A DNA stretch of 64,000 nucleotides from an uncultured Clostridia bacterium (GCA_944368155.1 CALVWW010000001.1:62001-126000); one strand, 5' to 3'. Shown: positions 38,908 to 47,536, numbered from the stretch's first letter. Translations and numbers: made by a program. The notes: generated by a model not told the origin, from the letters alone.

Positions 38908-41349
38908 ATGAGCAATACAGCTATAACCGAAAAGGAAGTAAAGGAAGCCATTAAAGGTAAACTTTCACGCTATTTCGGCGTGAGCCCTACCGAAGCTACG
39001 GAAGAACAAATGTATAAAGCCGTGGTTATGAGTGTGAGGGACATTTTACTTGAGAAGAGGCAGCAGTTTCACAAGAAGGTAAAGGCAAAGCGTGCAAAGA
39101 GAGTGTATTATCTTTGCATGGAATTCCTTCTCGGCAGATCGCTTAAAAACAGCATTTATAACCTGAGTGCAACCGAAGTTTATAAAAAAGTTGTTTCATC
39201 ATATGGTTTCGACATGGAAAATTTATATGAGCTTGAACCTGACGCAGGCTTAGGCAACGGCGGTCTCGGCAGGCTTGCCGCATGCTTTATGGATGCGCTT
39301 GCAACCGGTAACTATCCTGCTATGGGATATTCACTGCGCTATGAATACGGTTTGTTCAAGCAGAAGATTGTTGACGGATGGCAGATTGAGCTTCCTGATG
39401 TATGGCTTCCCGGCGGAGAAGTTTGGCTTACAAACAGAAGCGATAAATCTTTTATAGTAAAATTTGACGGTCAGGTTCAGGAAAAGTGGACCAAGTACGG
39501 CATGCAGACTGAATACGTCAATTGTACAGAAATAGAAGCTACGGCTTACGACATGATGGTTTCGGGTAAAGACAGCGAGGCGGTTTCGGTGCTCAGGCTC
39601 TGGAAAGCCAAGCCTGTGCAGGACTTCAATATGAAGCTTTTCTCGCAGGGCGAATATTACCAGGCAATGAGCGAAGATAATGATGCCGATCTCATCACTA
39701 AAGTTTTGTACCCTGCCGATAACCATGAGGGCGGGAAATCTCTTCGTTTAAAACAGCAGTATTTCCTTTGCTCTGCTTCGATTCAAAATATAATTGCCGA
39801 CCATAAGCACAGATACGGCGATTTGCATGATTTACCTAAACTTGCAGCTATTCACCTCAACGATACTCATCCTGCTATGGCAATTCCCGAGTTGATGAGA
39901 GTGCTCATAGATGAAAATTATTTCAGCTGGGAAGACGCATGGGCCGTGACGACTGCGACATGCGCCTATACGAACCATACCGTGCTTGCGGAAGCGCTTG
40001 AAACATGGTCGGAAGACCTTGTCCGCAGGAAAGTTCCCCGTATTTATTCTATAATACAGGAAATCAACAGGCGTATGTGCGAAGACCTGTGGCAGAAATA
40101 TCCCGGCGAATGGAACAAGATTTCGCGCATGGCTATAATCGAATACGATAAAGTAAAAATGGCTAACCTTTCCGTCTATGGCGGACATAAGGTGAACGGC
40201 GTTTCTGCTTTGCACAGCGATATTATTAAAGAATCTATATTCAAAGATTTCTATGATTACACGCCCGATAAATTTACGAACGTAACCAACGGTATAGCTC
40301 ACAGGCGTTGGCTGTGCCAGTCTAACCCTGAACTGTGCGATTTGCTCAATCAGTGTATTGGCGACGGATATGTTCATAATGCGGCGGTACTTGCAGACTT
40401 TAAGAAATTCCAGAATGATGCGAGTGTTTTAAAGCGTCTTGGTGAAATAAAGGCTATAAAGAAACAGCAGTTTGCTGAGTTTGCATTTAAAAAACAGGGA
40501 GTGCTCATCGACCCTGAGTCGCTTTTCGATGTTCAGGCAAAGCGCCTGCATGAGTATAAGCGTCAGCTTTTAAATGTGCTGAACATAATCGACACATACC
40601 TCGATTTGAAAGATAACCCTGAACTCAATGTTCAGCCCAAGACATATATATTCGGTGCAAAGGCGGCGCAGGGATATCAGATGGCTAAAAATATTATTAA
40701 GCTCATCAATTTCCTTGCGGAGGATATAAGGAAAAATAAGAAGGTAAACGAAAAGCTCAACGTTGTTTATATGGAAGATTACAATGTTACCATGTCGGAA
40801 AAGCTGATGCCCGCATCTGAAATTTCTGAACAAATTTCTCTTGCCGGCAAGGAAGCCAGCGGCACGGGTAACATGAAGTTCATGATAAACGGTGCCCTCA
40901 CGGTAGGCACTCTCGATGGTGCCAATGTTGAAATGGCCGAAGCTGTTGGGGATGAAAATATCTTTATATTCGGTCTCAAGGCAAATGAAGTTGACGATAT
41001 CTGGAAGTCTGGATATAGCTCAAATAAGTATTACAACGATTCGCCTAAATTAAGAAGAATAATTGAAGCTCTTATAATTGGTTTCAACGGTCAGTCATTC
41101 TCCGACATTGCGGCATATCTGACGACAGGTACAATGGGTGCGCCGATTGCCGACCCTTATATGTGCATGGCCGATTTTGAGTCGTACAGACAGACGCAAC
41201 AGAATGTTTCAAAGCTCTATGCAACCGATAAGAGTAAGTGGAATAAAATGTCGCTCATAAACATAGCATCTTCAGGAAGCTTCTCTGCCGACAGAAGCAT
41301 CAGAGATTACGCAGAAAATATCTGGAATCTGAAATCAATAAAAGGCTGA
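38908..41349 (+). CDS. glgP: Glycogen phosphorylase
   Basis: 813 residues, normal for the GT35 family. It releases glucose 1-phosphate from glycogen ends with pyridoxal phosphate. Seen: RVYYLCMEFLLGRSLKNSI, EPDAGLGNGGLGRLAACFMD, HLNDTHPAMAIPELMR, VTNGIAHRRWL, AKRLHEYKRQLLN and the PLP site EASGTGNMKFMINGAL with the Schiff-base Lys, then GTLDGANVEMAE. It has its own promoter after glgA. The start follows AAGGAG. The product feeds glycolysis, so synthesis and breakdown genes are together here. Confidence 0.97.
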   Translation: MSNTAITEKEVKEAIKGKLSRYFGVSPTEATEEQMYKAVVMSVRDILLEKRQQFHKKVKAKRAKRVYYLCMEFLLGRSLKNSIYNLSATEVYKKVVSSYGFDMENLYELEPDAGLGNGGLGRLAACFMDALATGNYPAMGYSLRYEYGLFKQKIVDGWQIELPDVWLPGGEVWLTNRSDKSFIVKFDGQVQEKWTKYGMQTEYVNCTEIEATAYDMMVSGKDSEAVSVLRLWKAKPVQDFNMKLFSQGEYYQAMSEDNDADLITKVLYPADNHEGGKSLRLKQQYFLCSASIQNIIADHKHRYGDLHDLPKLAAIHLNDTHPAMAIPELMRVLIDENYFSWEDAWAVTTATCAYTNHTVLAEALETWSEDLVRRKVPRIYSIIQEINRRMCEDLWQKYPGEWNKISRMAIIEYDKVKMANLSVYGGHKVNGVSALHSDIIKESIFKDFYDYTPDKFTNVTNGIAHRRWLCQSNPELCDLLNQCIGDGYVHNAAVLADFKKFQNDASVLKRLGEIKAIKKQQFAEFAFKKQGVLIDPESLFDVQAKRLHEYKRQLLNVLNIIDTYLDLKDNPELNVQPKTYIFGAKAAQGYQMAKNIIKLINFLAEDIRKNKKVNEKLNVVYMEDYNVTMSEKLMPASEISEQISLAGKEASGTGNMKFMINGALTVGTLDGANVEMAEAVGDENIFIFGLKANEVDDIWKSGYSSNKYYNDSPKLRRIIEALIIGFNGQSFSDIAAYLTTGTMGAPIADPYMCMADFESYRQTQQNVSKLYATDKSKWNKMSLINIASSGSFSADRSIRDYAENIWNLKSIKG

Positions 41350-41363
41350 GTAAGCAATAATTT

Positions 41364-41402
41364 AAAATAGTGCGAGACAGTTTGTTTGTCTCGCACTATT
41401 TT
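41364..41402 (+). terminator. Terminator of glgP
   Basis: A 16-bp perfect stem (AAAATAGTGCGAGACA, loop GTTTGTT) ends in TTTT; it starts 15 bp after the stop codon. Confidence 0.92.
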
Positions 41403-41410
41403 AATATAAT

Positions 41411-41434
41411 TCATAGTACTATGTCAGACATAAT
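41411..41434 (+). repeat. 24-bp interspersed palindromic element, copy D
   Basis: TCATAGTACTATGT, CAG, then ACATAAT. It lies 9 bp after the glgP terminator. Confidence 0.7.
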
Positions 41435-41475
41435 TATCTGTTTTATTACAAAAAAATCGTTTTATTGCCTATTTT

Positions 41476-41491
41476 TTAAACATTTGTTTAA
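41476..41491. promoter_or_regulatory. LexA-box-like inverted repeat, orphan copy
   Basis: TTAAACATTTGTTTAA has 7-bp arms around TT. The same core AAACATTTGTTT overlaps the -35 element of lexA at 44702-44713. No gene starts nearby on either strand. Confidence 0.4.
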
Positions 41492-41941
41492 TTTTTGCGT
41501 CTATTTATTTGATTAAAGCTTCAAAAAGGGAATTTAGCGGCAACGGTAAACTTTACTTTAAACATTTATGCTTATTATTTCGGCAGGTTTGTTGTATGAT
41601 TCAGCTTGATTTTCAGGCTAAAGGCTGAGCATGGCCGGGCATAATTATGTTTGTGTTCAGGCAGAGCATTGCAAATTATCAAAGACAAAAAGTTGCATGC
41701 TCTCTTTAGTAAATTTTATATTCTGTCTCAGAGGCTTTAAATGCCTTTTTAGTGTCATGGCCGTATCAATCTTTATCAGGTAAATTATTGCGCAAGTCTA
41801 AGCTTAACTATAGCATTTTTAAATTTCGGGCTTTTATGAATTTATGTCTGTCCAGGGTTAATTATTTTTGTTTCAACGTAAACTGAGGTTTAACAAGAAC
41901 ATTATGGAAATTAATGCTTTATTAGATTTTTTCATCATAAA

Positions 41942-41969
41942 ACTTCGTAAAAGCTGTGTTTTACGAATA
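41942..41969. other. dif-like site for chromosome dimer resolution
   Basis: TTCGTAAAA and TTTTACGAA are perfect 9-bp inverted arms separated by exactly 6 bp (GCTGTG), the geometry of Xer recombination sites. The left arm ACTTCGTAAAA shares its ACTTC start with the Firmicutes dif consensus. It is 130 bp upstream of a Xer recombinase gene and near the switch in gene orientation expected at the terminus. Confidence 0.65.
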
Positions 41970-42062
41970 ATTACTGATAATTTTTTCGCTTATTTAACAA
42001 TGGCGCGCCCTCCCCATTAGTGATTATTTTTAATTTTTCAAGTAAAACTCTTCGTAAAATCA

Positions 42063-42092
42063 TTGACACGTACACCTGTTCGGGCGTATAAT
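42063..42092 (+). promoter_or_regulatory. Promoter of the xer gene, leaderless architecture
   Basis: TTGACA (42063-42068), 18 bp and TATAAT (42087-42092), with 7 bp to the ATG at 42100. A dif-arm repeat (CTTCGTAAAA) lies directly upstream, so the recombinase may bind its own promoter. Confidence 0.75.
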
Positions 42093-42099
42093 TTTGAAT

Positions 42100-43158
42100 A
42101 TGAAGAATTCAGATTACTACATTCAGAGAAACAATAAAAATATTGAAACCATTGAAAGGTTGCTTAATAATGAGTTGCCTGCATTTTGCTTTGATTATTT
42201 TGTCGCAATCGAAAATCAGACGAGCTCACTCACTCGCTTGAATTATGCTCACGACCTTAAAATATTCTTTTACTATATGCAGGAACGCATTTTTCGTGGC
42301 AGCAAAAATATCCGTGATTTTACTTTAAGTGACCTTGAGTCTGTAACCAATACAGATATCGAGTATTTTCTCGGTTTTTTAACTCATTATAAGTATGGCG
42401 GACGCGACCACTACTGTAACGAGCGTGCAAAGGCGCGAAAGCTATCCTCCGTTCGCGCCATGTTTAAACACTTTTTCAATAAAGGTCTTATCTCAGTTGA
42501 CAACTCGGCCAAAGTCGCCACTCCCAAGTTGCATGAAAAGCCTATCATCCGTCTTGAACAAAATGAGGTTTATAATATTATTGATACGGTTGAAAGCGGA
42601 AACGGACTTTCCCCCCATCAACTTGCCTATCATGAAAAAAACAAGGTGCGTGACAGCGCTATTCTGATGTTATTTCTCGGCACGGGAATTCGTATAAGCG
42701 AGCTTGTAGGATTGAATAACGATGACTTGAATTTTGATAACAACTCATTCATTGTTACACGCAAAGGCGGCAGTAAATCAATACTATATTTTGATAACGA
42801 CGTAGCTCATGCACTGATGCGTTATATCGACCAAAAAGACGAGCGCCAGACGGATAGTCTTGAGGACGTGAACGCACTCTTCCTTTCAAATAAGAACAGA
42901 CGGATAACTGTGCGCGCAGTCGAAAATCTGGTGCAGAAATATGCTAAAATAGTTTCTCCGCTCAAAAAAATTTCGCCGCATAAACTGCGCAGCACTTATG
43001 GTACGCAGTTGTATAAGGCCACCGGCGACATATATATAGTCGCCGATATTCTCGGGCATAAAGATGTAAATACTACGCGCAAACACTATGCCGCAATAAG
43101 CGATGATAACCGTCGCGCCGTCGTGGGTAAAGTAAAACTCACGAAACACGATGATTAA
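42100..43158 (+). CDS. Xer family tyrosine recombinase (XerS-like length)
   Basis: About 352 residues. It has an N-terminal SAM-like core-binding domain (TRLNYAHDLKIFFYYMQE, residues about 50-70) and a catalytic domain with Arg198 (GTGIRISELVG), Lys (TRKGGSKSI), His294 and Arg297 (SPHKLRS), His320 (DILGHKDV) and the Tyr330 nucleophile (RKHYAAIS). Its length is nearer to streptococcal XerS (about 356) than to XerC/XerD (about 300). It should resolve chromosome dimers at dif; a dif-like site lies 130 bp upstream. ATG 42100 is at the predicted transcript start. A second Xer gene is not seen in the window. Confidence 0.88.
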   Translation: MKNSDYYIQRNNKNIETIERLLNNELPAFCFDYFVAIENQTSSLTRLNYAHDLKIFFYYMQERIFRGSKNIRDFTLSDLESVTNTDIEYFLGFLTHYKYGGRDHYCNERAKARKLSSVRAMFKHFFNKGLISVDNSAKVATPKLHEKPIIRLEQNEVYNIIDTVESGNGLSPHQLAYHEKNKVRDSAILMLFLGTGIRISELVGLNNDDLNFDNNSFIVTRKGGSKSILYFDNDVAHALMRYIDQKDERQTDSLEDVNALFLSNKNRRITVRAVENLVQKYAKIVSPLKKISPHKLRSTYGTQLYKATGDIYIVADILGHKDVNTTRKHYAAISDDNRRAVVGKVKLTKHDD

Positions 43159-43163
43159 TTTTT

Positions 43164-44390
43164 ATGGAAAATATTGAAAAAGTTTATATAATTCAGCCTC
43201 GTATGGGCGAAAATTGCAAAGAATTGCACGATGAAGCGGTATCTCTTATCGAAAGCGCCGGTGCAGCGTATTGCGGTACCACATATCAGACGATTAAACA
43301 GATAAACCCCGCCACTTACTTCGGTTCAGGTAAACTTGCACATATCAGGGAGCTTTTAAGGGGACTTGACGATGTTACCGTTCTCTTTAACGGCTCCCTA
43401 TCCCCTTCTCAGACACTCAATATTTCAGCTGCCCTTGACGGCAGAAAGGTTATTGACAGAACGACCCTCATACTTGATATTTTTGCCAGCCGCGCAACTT
43501 CCGGCGAGGGTAAGATTCAGGTGGAACTTGCCCAGCTCAAGTATATCTATCCCAGACTGAAGGGCAAGGGCGCCGCACTTTCGCGCCTTGGCGGCGGCAT
43601 CGGCTCGCGCGGGCCAGGCGAAACCCAGCTCGAAACAGACAGAAGGCATATAAGGAACAGAATAAAATATCTTGAAGCCAGACTTGATGAAACTGAGCAA
43701 CGCAGAAAGCTCACTGTGGAACGAAGAGCTAAAAATAATATAAAAACTATAGCTCTTGTCGGATATACGAATACCGGAAAGTCCACCCTTATGAACAGGC
43801 TTTCGGGAGCGGGCGTACTTGAAAAGGACGCTCTTTTTGCCACACTCGACCCTACTGCCCGTAAGATTACTGTAGACGGAATGGACTATATATTAGTTGA
43901 TACTGTAGGTTTTTTGCAGGACTTGCCGCATGACCTTGTCGAGGCATTCAAATCCACGCTTGAAAGTGCGTTAAACTGTGAGCTTGCACTAATTGTATGC
44001 GATGCCACAGGCAATTATGATATGCAGTTTAAGACAACAATGGATACGTTAGGCGAGCTGGGCTTTGACAGACCTTACATCAAGGTGCTGAACAAATGTG
44101 AAAATATCGAAGACATTACCCCGTTTACTGATTTTGTTTGTATTTCAGCTAAGTTCAATCTCGGTATAGGCGCACTTGAAAGACAAATAAGCGACAAATT
44201 CAAAGGAATTTACAGTCATTGCCTGTTGGTTGTCCCGTATTCCGAAATCTCTGCATTTTCGGCTCAAACGTCCCGCTTCACAGAGCGTTCGCGTTGGTTC
44301 GATGAAAATGGTCTTAATGTGGAATGTACGGTCGAGAAAATTTATTTACCCTTTTTAAAACAATACATTAAAAGTATTTATAATCTGTAA
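43164..44390 (+). CDS. hflX: GTPase HflX
   Basis: 408 residues. The N-terminal HflX domain (PRMGENCKELHDEAVSLIE, FNGSLSPSQTLNISAAL, ILDIFASRATSGEGKIQVEL in parts) is followed by the Gly-rich GGGIGSRGPGETQLE and a GTPase domain: G1 GYTNTGKSTL, G3 DTVGF, G4 NKCE. It binds the large ribosomal subunit and rescues stalled or heat-damaged ribosomes. Begins 5 bp after xer, likely the same transcript. Confidence 0.95.
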   Translation: MENIEKVYIIQPRMGENCKELHDEAVSLIESAGAAYCGTTYQTIKQINPATYFGSGKLAHIRELLRGLDDVTVLFNGSLSPSQTLNISAALDGRKVIDRTTLILDIFASRATSGEGKIQVELAQLKYIYPRLKGKGAALSRLGGGIGSRGPGETQLETDRRHIRNRIKYLEARLDETEQRRKLTVERRAKNNIKTIALVGYTNTGKSTLMNRLSGAGVLEKDALFATLDPTARKITVDGMDYILVDTVGFLQDLPHDLVEAFKSTLESALNCELALIVCDATGNYDMQFKTTMDTLGELGFDRPYIKVLNKCENIEDITPFTDFVCISAKFNLGIGALERQISDKFKGIYSHCLLVVPYSEISAFSAQTSRFTERSRWFDENGLNVECTVEKIYLPFLKQYIKSIYNL

Positions 44391-44426
44391 AAAATAAGAG
44401 CCGCGGAAAAATTCCCGGGCATTTAC

Positions 44427-44624
44427 TTATTTATCTTTATTATATTTATCTAATCCTATTATGCCGTCGATTTTTATTGCGGCATAATCTCGTATATCGA
44501 GGCATTTGCCGCAGTTATCACAAATTTTATTGGGGTCGAGGTCGCATGTTTCACATTCCATGCATCCTATACACTCCCTGTCATACAGCACACATTGCTG
44601 TTTGTGAGGCTGTTTGTTTTGCAT
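44427..44624 (-). CDS. Small Cys-rich (CxxCxxC) protein
   Basis: 65 residues with nine cysteines: YDRECIGCMECETCDLD and KICDNCGKCLDIRDYA. The pattern CxxCxxCxxC with a second CxxCxxC resembles a short ferredoxin or zinc-cluster protein. Similar small proteins occur in many Clostridia, with unknown role. ATG follows GGAGACG. It lies at the point where gene direction changes. Confidence 0.75.
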   Translation of the reverse strand: MQNKQPHKQQCVLYDRECIGCMECETCDLDPNKICDNCGKCLDIRDYAAIKIDGIIGLDKYNKDK

Positions 44625-44700
44625 AATCTGCGTCTCCTATGCGGTTTATTTTATCATTCTTATTATACACAAAATTTTTTTAATTTCAAGCAAAATATTT

Positions 44701-44740
44701 TAAACATTTGTTTGCAATTTATTTTAACTTGTGTTACAAT
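44701..44740 (+). promoter_or_regulatory. lexA promoter with overlapping LexA box
   Basis: TTGCAA (44712-44717), 17 bp and TACAAT (44735-44740). The inverted repeat TAAACATTTGTTTG (44701-44714) overlaps the -35 element, as expected for LexA autorepression, and is close to the Bacillus SOS box with AAAC/GTTT in place of GAAC/GTTC. Confidence 0.75.
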
Positions 44741-44761
44741 ATTTACAGGAGAATTTTTATT

Positions 44762-45352
44762 ATGAAATCAAACGAAAAATATAATGCTGTTTATGAATTT
44801 CTAAAATCATACATACAAGAAAACGGTTATGCGCCTACGGTCCGTGAAATATGCGCCAGCTGCGGGATTAAATCTACGGCGACTGCCTATCAGTACATCA
44901 ACCGTCTGAATGAACAGGGGCTTATCAATAAAGCAGGCAACAAAAAACGTGCGGTTTCGCTGAAGAATAACGGAAGTCCAAGTGTGAATGTGCCTCTTGT
45001 CGGCACCGTCGCTGCAGGTCAGCCGATATTTGCAGATGAGAATTATGAAGCGTTCTATTCACTCCCTTCAGATTTTTTTGGCTCCGACGACATGTTTATG
45101 CTTACAGTAAAGGGCGATTCCATGATAAAGATTGGCATGCTCGACGGAGACAAAATAGTTGTAAAAAAGCAAAATACTGCCGATAACGGCGACATTGTTG
45201 TTGCTTTGGTCGATGACAGTGCAACTGTCAAGCGTTTTTTCAGACGCGACGGCAAATTTATTCTGCACCCTGAAAATGACGATATGAGTGATTTTGTATT
45301 CGATGATGTGTCAGTTTTAGGTAAAGTCGTTGGGCTTATGCGTAACATATAA
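44762..45352 (+). CDS. lexA: LexA repressor
   Basis: 196 residues from the ATG at 44762, after AGGAG (44747-44751); an upstream in-frame start at 44708 would lie in the promoter and is rejected. Winged helix: YNAVYEFLKSYIQENGYAPTVREI (in parts) and STATAYQYINRLNEQGLI. The self-cleavage site is Ala-Gly in GTVAAGQPIF, the catalytic Ser is in KGDSMIKIGM and the Lys in ATVKRFFRR. It represses SOS genes until RecA triggers autocleavage. It is the only plus-strand gene in the right third. Confidence 0.96.
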   Translation: MKSNEKYNAVYEFLKSYIQENGYAPTVREICASCGIKSTATAYQYINRLNEQGLINKAGNKKRAVSLKNNGSPSVNVPLVGTVAAGQPIFADENYEAFYSLPSDFFGSDDMFMLTVKGDSMIKIGMLDGDKIVVKKQNTADNGDIVVALVDDSATVKRFFRRDGKFILHPENDDMSDFVFDDVSVLGKVVGLMRNI

Positions 45353-45400
45353 CTATGCAAAAAGGCTATTTCTTATTTTTGATGATAAAATATTATTTTT

Positions 45401-45437
45401 AAAAAATGCGGCGCAAAATTTCTGCGCCGCATTTTTT
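45401..45437. terminator. Bidirectional terminator between lexA and rluB
   Basis: AAAAAATGCGGCGCA and TGCGCCGCATTTTTT form a 15-bp perfect stem (loop AAATTTC), with A/T runs on both sides, so it serves both convergent genes. Confidence 0.92.
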
Positions 45438-46137
45438 ATATGGATTTAAGATATTCTACTTCTGCGGGAGTAAGCTTTCTGAAGCTGCCCCTGTCTATAC
45501 CGCGCAGAGTGAGCTCGCCTACTTTTGTCCTTTTCAGAAGGGTAACTTCCCTCCCTATTGCGGCAAACATCTTTCTGATTTCTCGGTTTTTTCCTTCACG
45601 GAGGGTGAGTTCCACTCTTGTATAGTCTTTGTTTGTTTCAATAATGTGGGCGCGGCACTTTTTAGTAACATAGCCGCCCTCTATCTCTATACCGCTTCTT
45701 ATGGGGTTCAGGTCATTCTCGGTCAACCTGCCCTCCACTTTCACTACATAAGTTTTTGGCACTTCGTTTGAAGGATGAGTAAGGTGCTGGGCAAGTTCGC
45801 CGTCAGTCGTAAGTATGAGCAGCCCCTCGCTTTCATAGTCGAGCCTGCCGACAGGATAGACGCGTCCGACGCCGTTGCCGAGAATATCCATAACAGTCTT
45901 TCTGCCCTGGTCGTCGGAAACGGTGCAAAGATAACCTTTGGGTTTGTGAAGGATATAATATTCGTTTTTTTTGATTGAAACGGCTTTGCCGTCAAATTTA
46001 ACAACGTCTCCTTCAACGACGTCGTCGCCAAGCTCCGCTTTTCTGCCGTTTATCGTTATGCGCCCCTCTGATACGAATTTGTCGCAATCTCTTCTGCTGG
46101 CAATTCCGCATTGGGCAAGATACTTGTTTATTCTCAT
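45436..46137 (-). CDS. Pseudouridine synthase, RluB/RsuA family
   Basis: About 233 residues from the ATG at 46137 (MRINKYLAQCGIASRRDCDK), after AAAAGG; a GTG two codons earlier is possible. The S4 domain is followed by the catalytic domain: YPVGRLDYESEGLLILTTDG with the nucleophilic Asp, HLTHPSNEVPKTYVV and LREGKNREIRKMFAAIG. It makes pseudouridine in 23S or 16S rRNA. It ends the minus-strand gene block scpA-scpB-ytfI-gerW-dacB-rluB. Confidence 0.92.
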   Translation of the reverse strand: MRINKYLAQCGIASRRDCDKFVSEGRITINGRKAELGDDVVEGDVVKFDGKAVSIKKNEYYILHKPKGYLCTVSDDQGRKTVMDILGNGVGRVYPVGRLDYESEGLLILTTDGELAQHLTHPSNEVPKTYVVKVEGRLTENDLNPIRSGIEIEGGYVTKKCRAHIIETNKDYTRVELTLREGKNREIRKMFAAIGREVTLLKRTKVGELTLRGIDRGSFRKLTPAEVEYLKSI

Positions 46138-46161
46138 AAGCACAGCCTTTTTATTAGTGTT

Positions 46162-47172
46162 TTAAACTATACTATATAAATTTGCGCTAAAAATCAAGTT
46201 ATTTTCCGAATAAATTTGTAATTGCCCTATTATATTGTCTCTATTACTCATAGGTAAGCACCTGTAAGTTATTGTTTTGCCGCGCATTACCACAATTTTT
46301 ATTTCATCGGTGCGGCATGGTTGACCTGAACATATAAAACGCTTATCTTCCGGAATCTTTACAATCTCAAACTTTATAAAGCTGTCATCGAGCAGCGAAA
46401 AACTCTTTTCATACATATCGGGCTGATTCAGCACGACGCATACAACTTCCATATCGCCCCTTTTTGCTGCCGAAACCAGACAGCGCCCGGCTTTAATCGT
46501 ATACCCCGTCTTTACGCCGGTTGCGCCGTCATAATCATAAAGAGTTTTATTTTTATTAGTAAAGCTTCTGAATTTTCCCTTCCAACTTTTGCAACCGACA
46601 ATTTCGCGGAATAAATTATTGCCCATCGCCGTACATGTAATCATGCCCAAATCGCGTGCCGTTGTATAATGTTCATTATCGGGCAACCCGCTCGGATTTT
46701 TAAAGTTGGTATTTACCGCGCCCATTTCTCGGGCGCGCTCATTCATCTTATTTGCAAATTGCTCGATACTTCCGCTGTGTAATATTGCAAGCGCGGCGGC
46801 CGCATCGTTGCCGGAACGGAGCATCAGGCCATAAAGCAGGTCACGGATATCTATTTGTTCGTCTTTTTTAAGGTAGATGCTTGAACCTTCAGCTCCCACT
46901 GCTTTATCAGGTACGGTCACGACCGTGTCAGGGTCGCAGTCTTCACAGATTATAAGAGCAGTAATTATCTTTGTAGTGCTTGCCATCGGCAGCTTTTCAT
47001 CGGCATTGAACTCATACAGCACGGTGCCGGTTTCACGTTCCATTACAATTTGTGCCGATTTGCCGGCGGCGGCAAACGCCCCGGCTTCCGGTTGCGGAAC
47101 GGCCGTAAAAGAAATAATAAAAATGCACGCCAGCATCACAGCAGAAAACAAAGAAATTTTGCGTTTAAACAT
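46162..47172 (-). CDS. D-alanyl-D-alanine carboxypeptidase (DacB/DacF family)
   Basis: 336 residues. The signal peptide (KRKISLFSAVMLACIFIISF) is followed by the S11 catalytic domain: SxxK in MASTTKIITAL, SxN in MLRSGNDAAAAL and KTG in GVKTGYTIKAGR. The enzyme trims peptidoglycan side chains outside the membrane. The C-terminus is short and lacks a clear amphipathic anchor. Its ATG overlaps the end of gerW by 8 bp. In Clostridia this gene sits in a sporulation-linked cluster, which suggests a role in spore cortex or forespore walls. Confidence 0.92.
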   Translation of the reverse strand: MFKRKISLFSAVMLACIFIISFTAVPQPEAGAFAAAGKSAQIVMERETGTVLYEFNADEKLPMASTTKIITALIICEDCDPDTVVTVPDKAVGAEGSSIYLKKDEQIDIRDLLYGLMLRSGNDAAAALAILHSGSIEQFANKMNERAREMGAVNTNFKNPSGLPDNEHYTTARDLGMITCTAMGNNLFREIVGCKSWKGKFRSFTNKNKTLYDYDGATGVKTGYTIKAGRCLVSAAKRGDMEVVCVVLNQPDMYEKSFSLLDDSFIKFEIVKIPEDKRFICSGQPCRTDEIKIVVMRGKTITYRCLPMSNRDNIIGQLQIYSENNLIFSANLYSIV

Positions 47173-47536
47173 TGTCGGTTATAGTATGCACGAGGTCGCC
47201 GGTCTTTTCAATGAGCGTATCTATCGCACCGTCCTCCATTCTCATAAGTCGGCAACCCTTACCGTCGTCTATCAGAAATCCCTTGGGCTTAACCGATATG
47301 ACAGTGCCGTTTCCTCCTGCGATTTTAAAGCCGTCGGCCTGCTTGTATGTTTTGATATCGCCGTATTCGCCTCCGCCGTTTAAATTTACTACAGTGACAG
47401 AGGTGAGCGGTATCACCTGAGTGCCGCTTACTGTTATAATTGATTCACCTATAACGGTATTAGCGTCTGCAACCTTTTCGATTGACTTGGGAGGCTGGTC
47501 AAAATTGTTTTCTCTTGATTTTTCCTTAATTCTCAT
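47165..47536 (-). CDS. GerW/YtfJ family spore protein
   Basis: 123 residues. The family core is visible: IEKVADANTVIGESI, VIPLTSVTVVNLNGGGEYGD, GGNGTVISVKPKGFLIDDG and LIEKTGDLVHTITD. In Bacillus YtfJ/GerW is made in the forespore and is needed for normal germination. The variant here is shorter in the Gly-rich middle. The preceding gene is a ytfI-like gene, as in Bacillus (ytfI-ytfJ), and it overlaps that gene by 11 bp. Probably expressed late in the forespore. Confidence 0.8.
   Translation of the reverse strand: MRIKEKSRENNFDQPPKSIEKVADANTVIGESIITVSGTQVIPLTSVTVVNLNGGGEYGDIKTYKQADGFKIAGGNGTVISVKPKGFLIDDGKGCRLMRMEDGAIDTLIEKTGDLVHTITDNV

Larger units (their letters stand above)
41403..42062. 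other. Long AT-rich non-coding region (putative terminus region)
   Basis: 660 bp without a supportable gene. It contains the 24-bp palindromic element (41411), a LexA-box-like repeat (41476) and a dif-like site (41942), plus a half copy of the dif arm (CTTCGTAAAA, 42050-42059) just before the xer promoter. No RNA family was recognised in it. Confidence 0.7.

Noticed and set aside
45406-45771. 121-residue plus-strand frame opposite rluB
   Set aside because: It is the antisense shadow of a well-supported pseudouridine synthase gene and starts inside the terminator.
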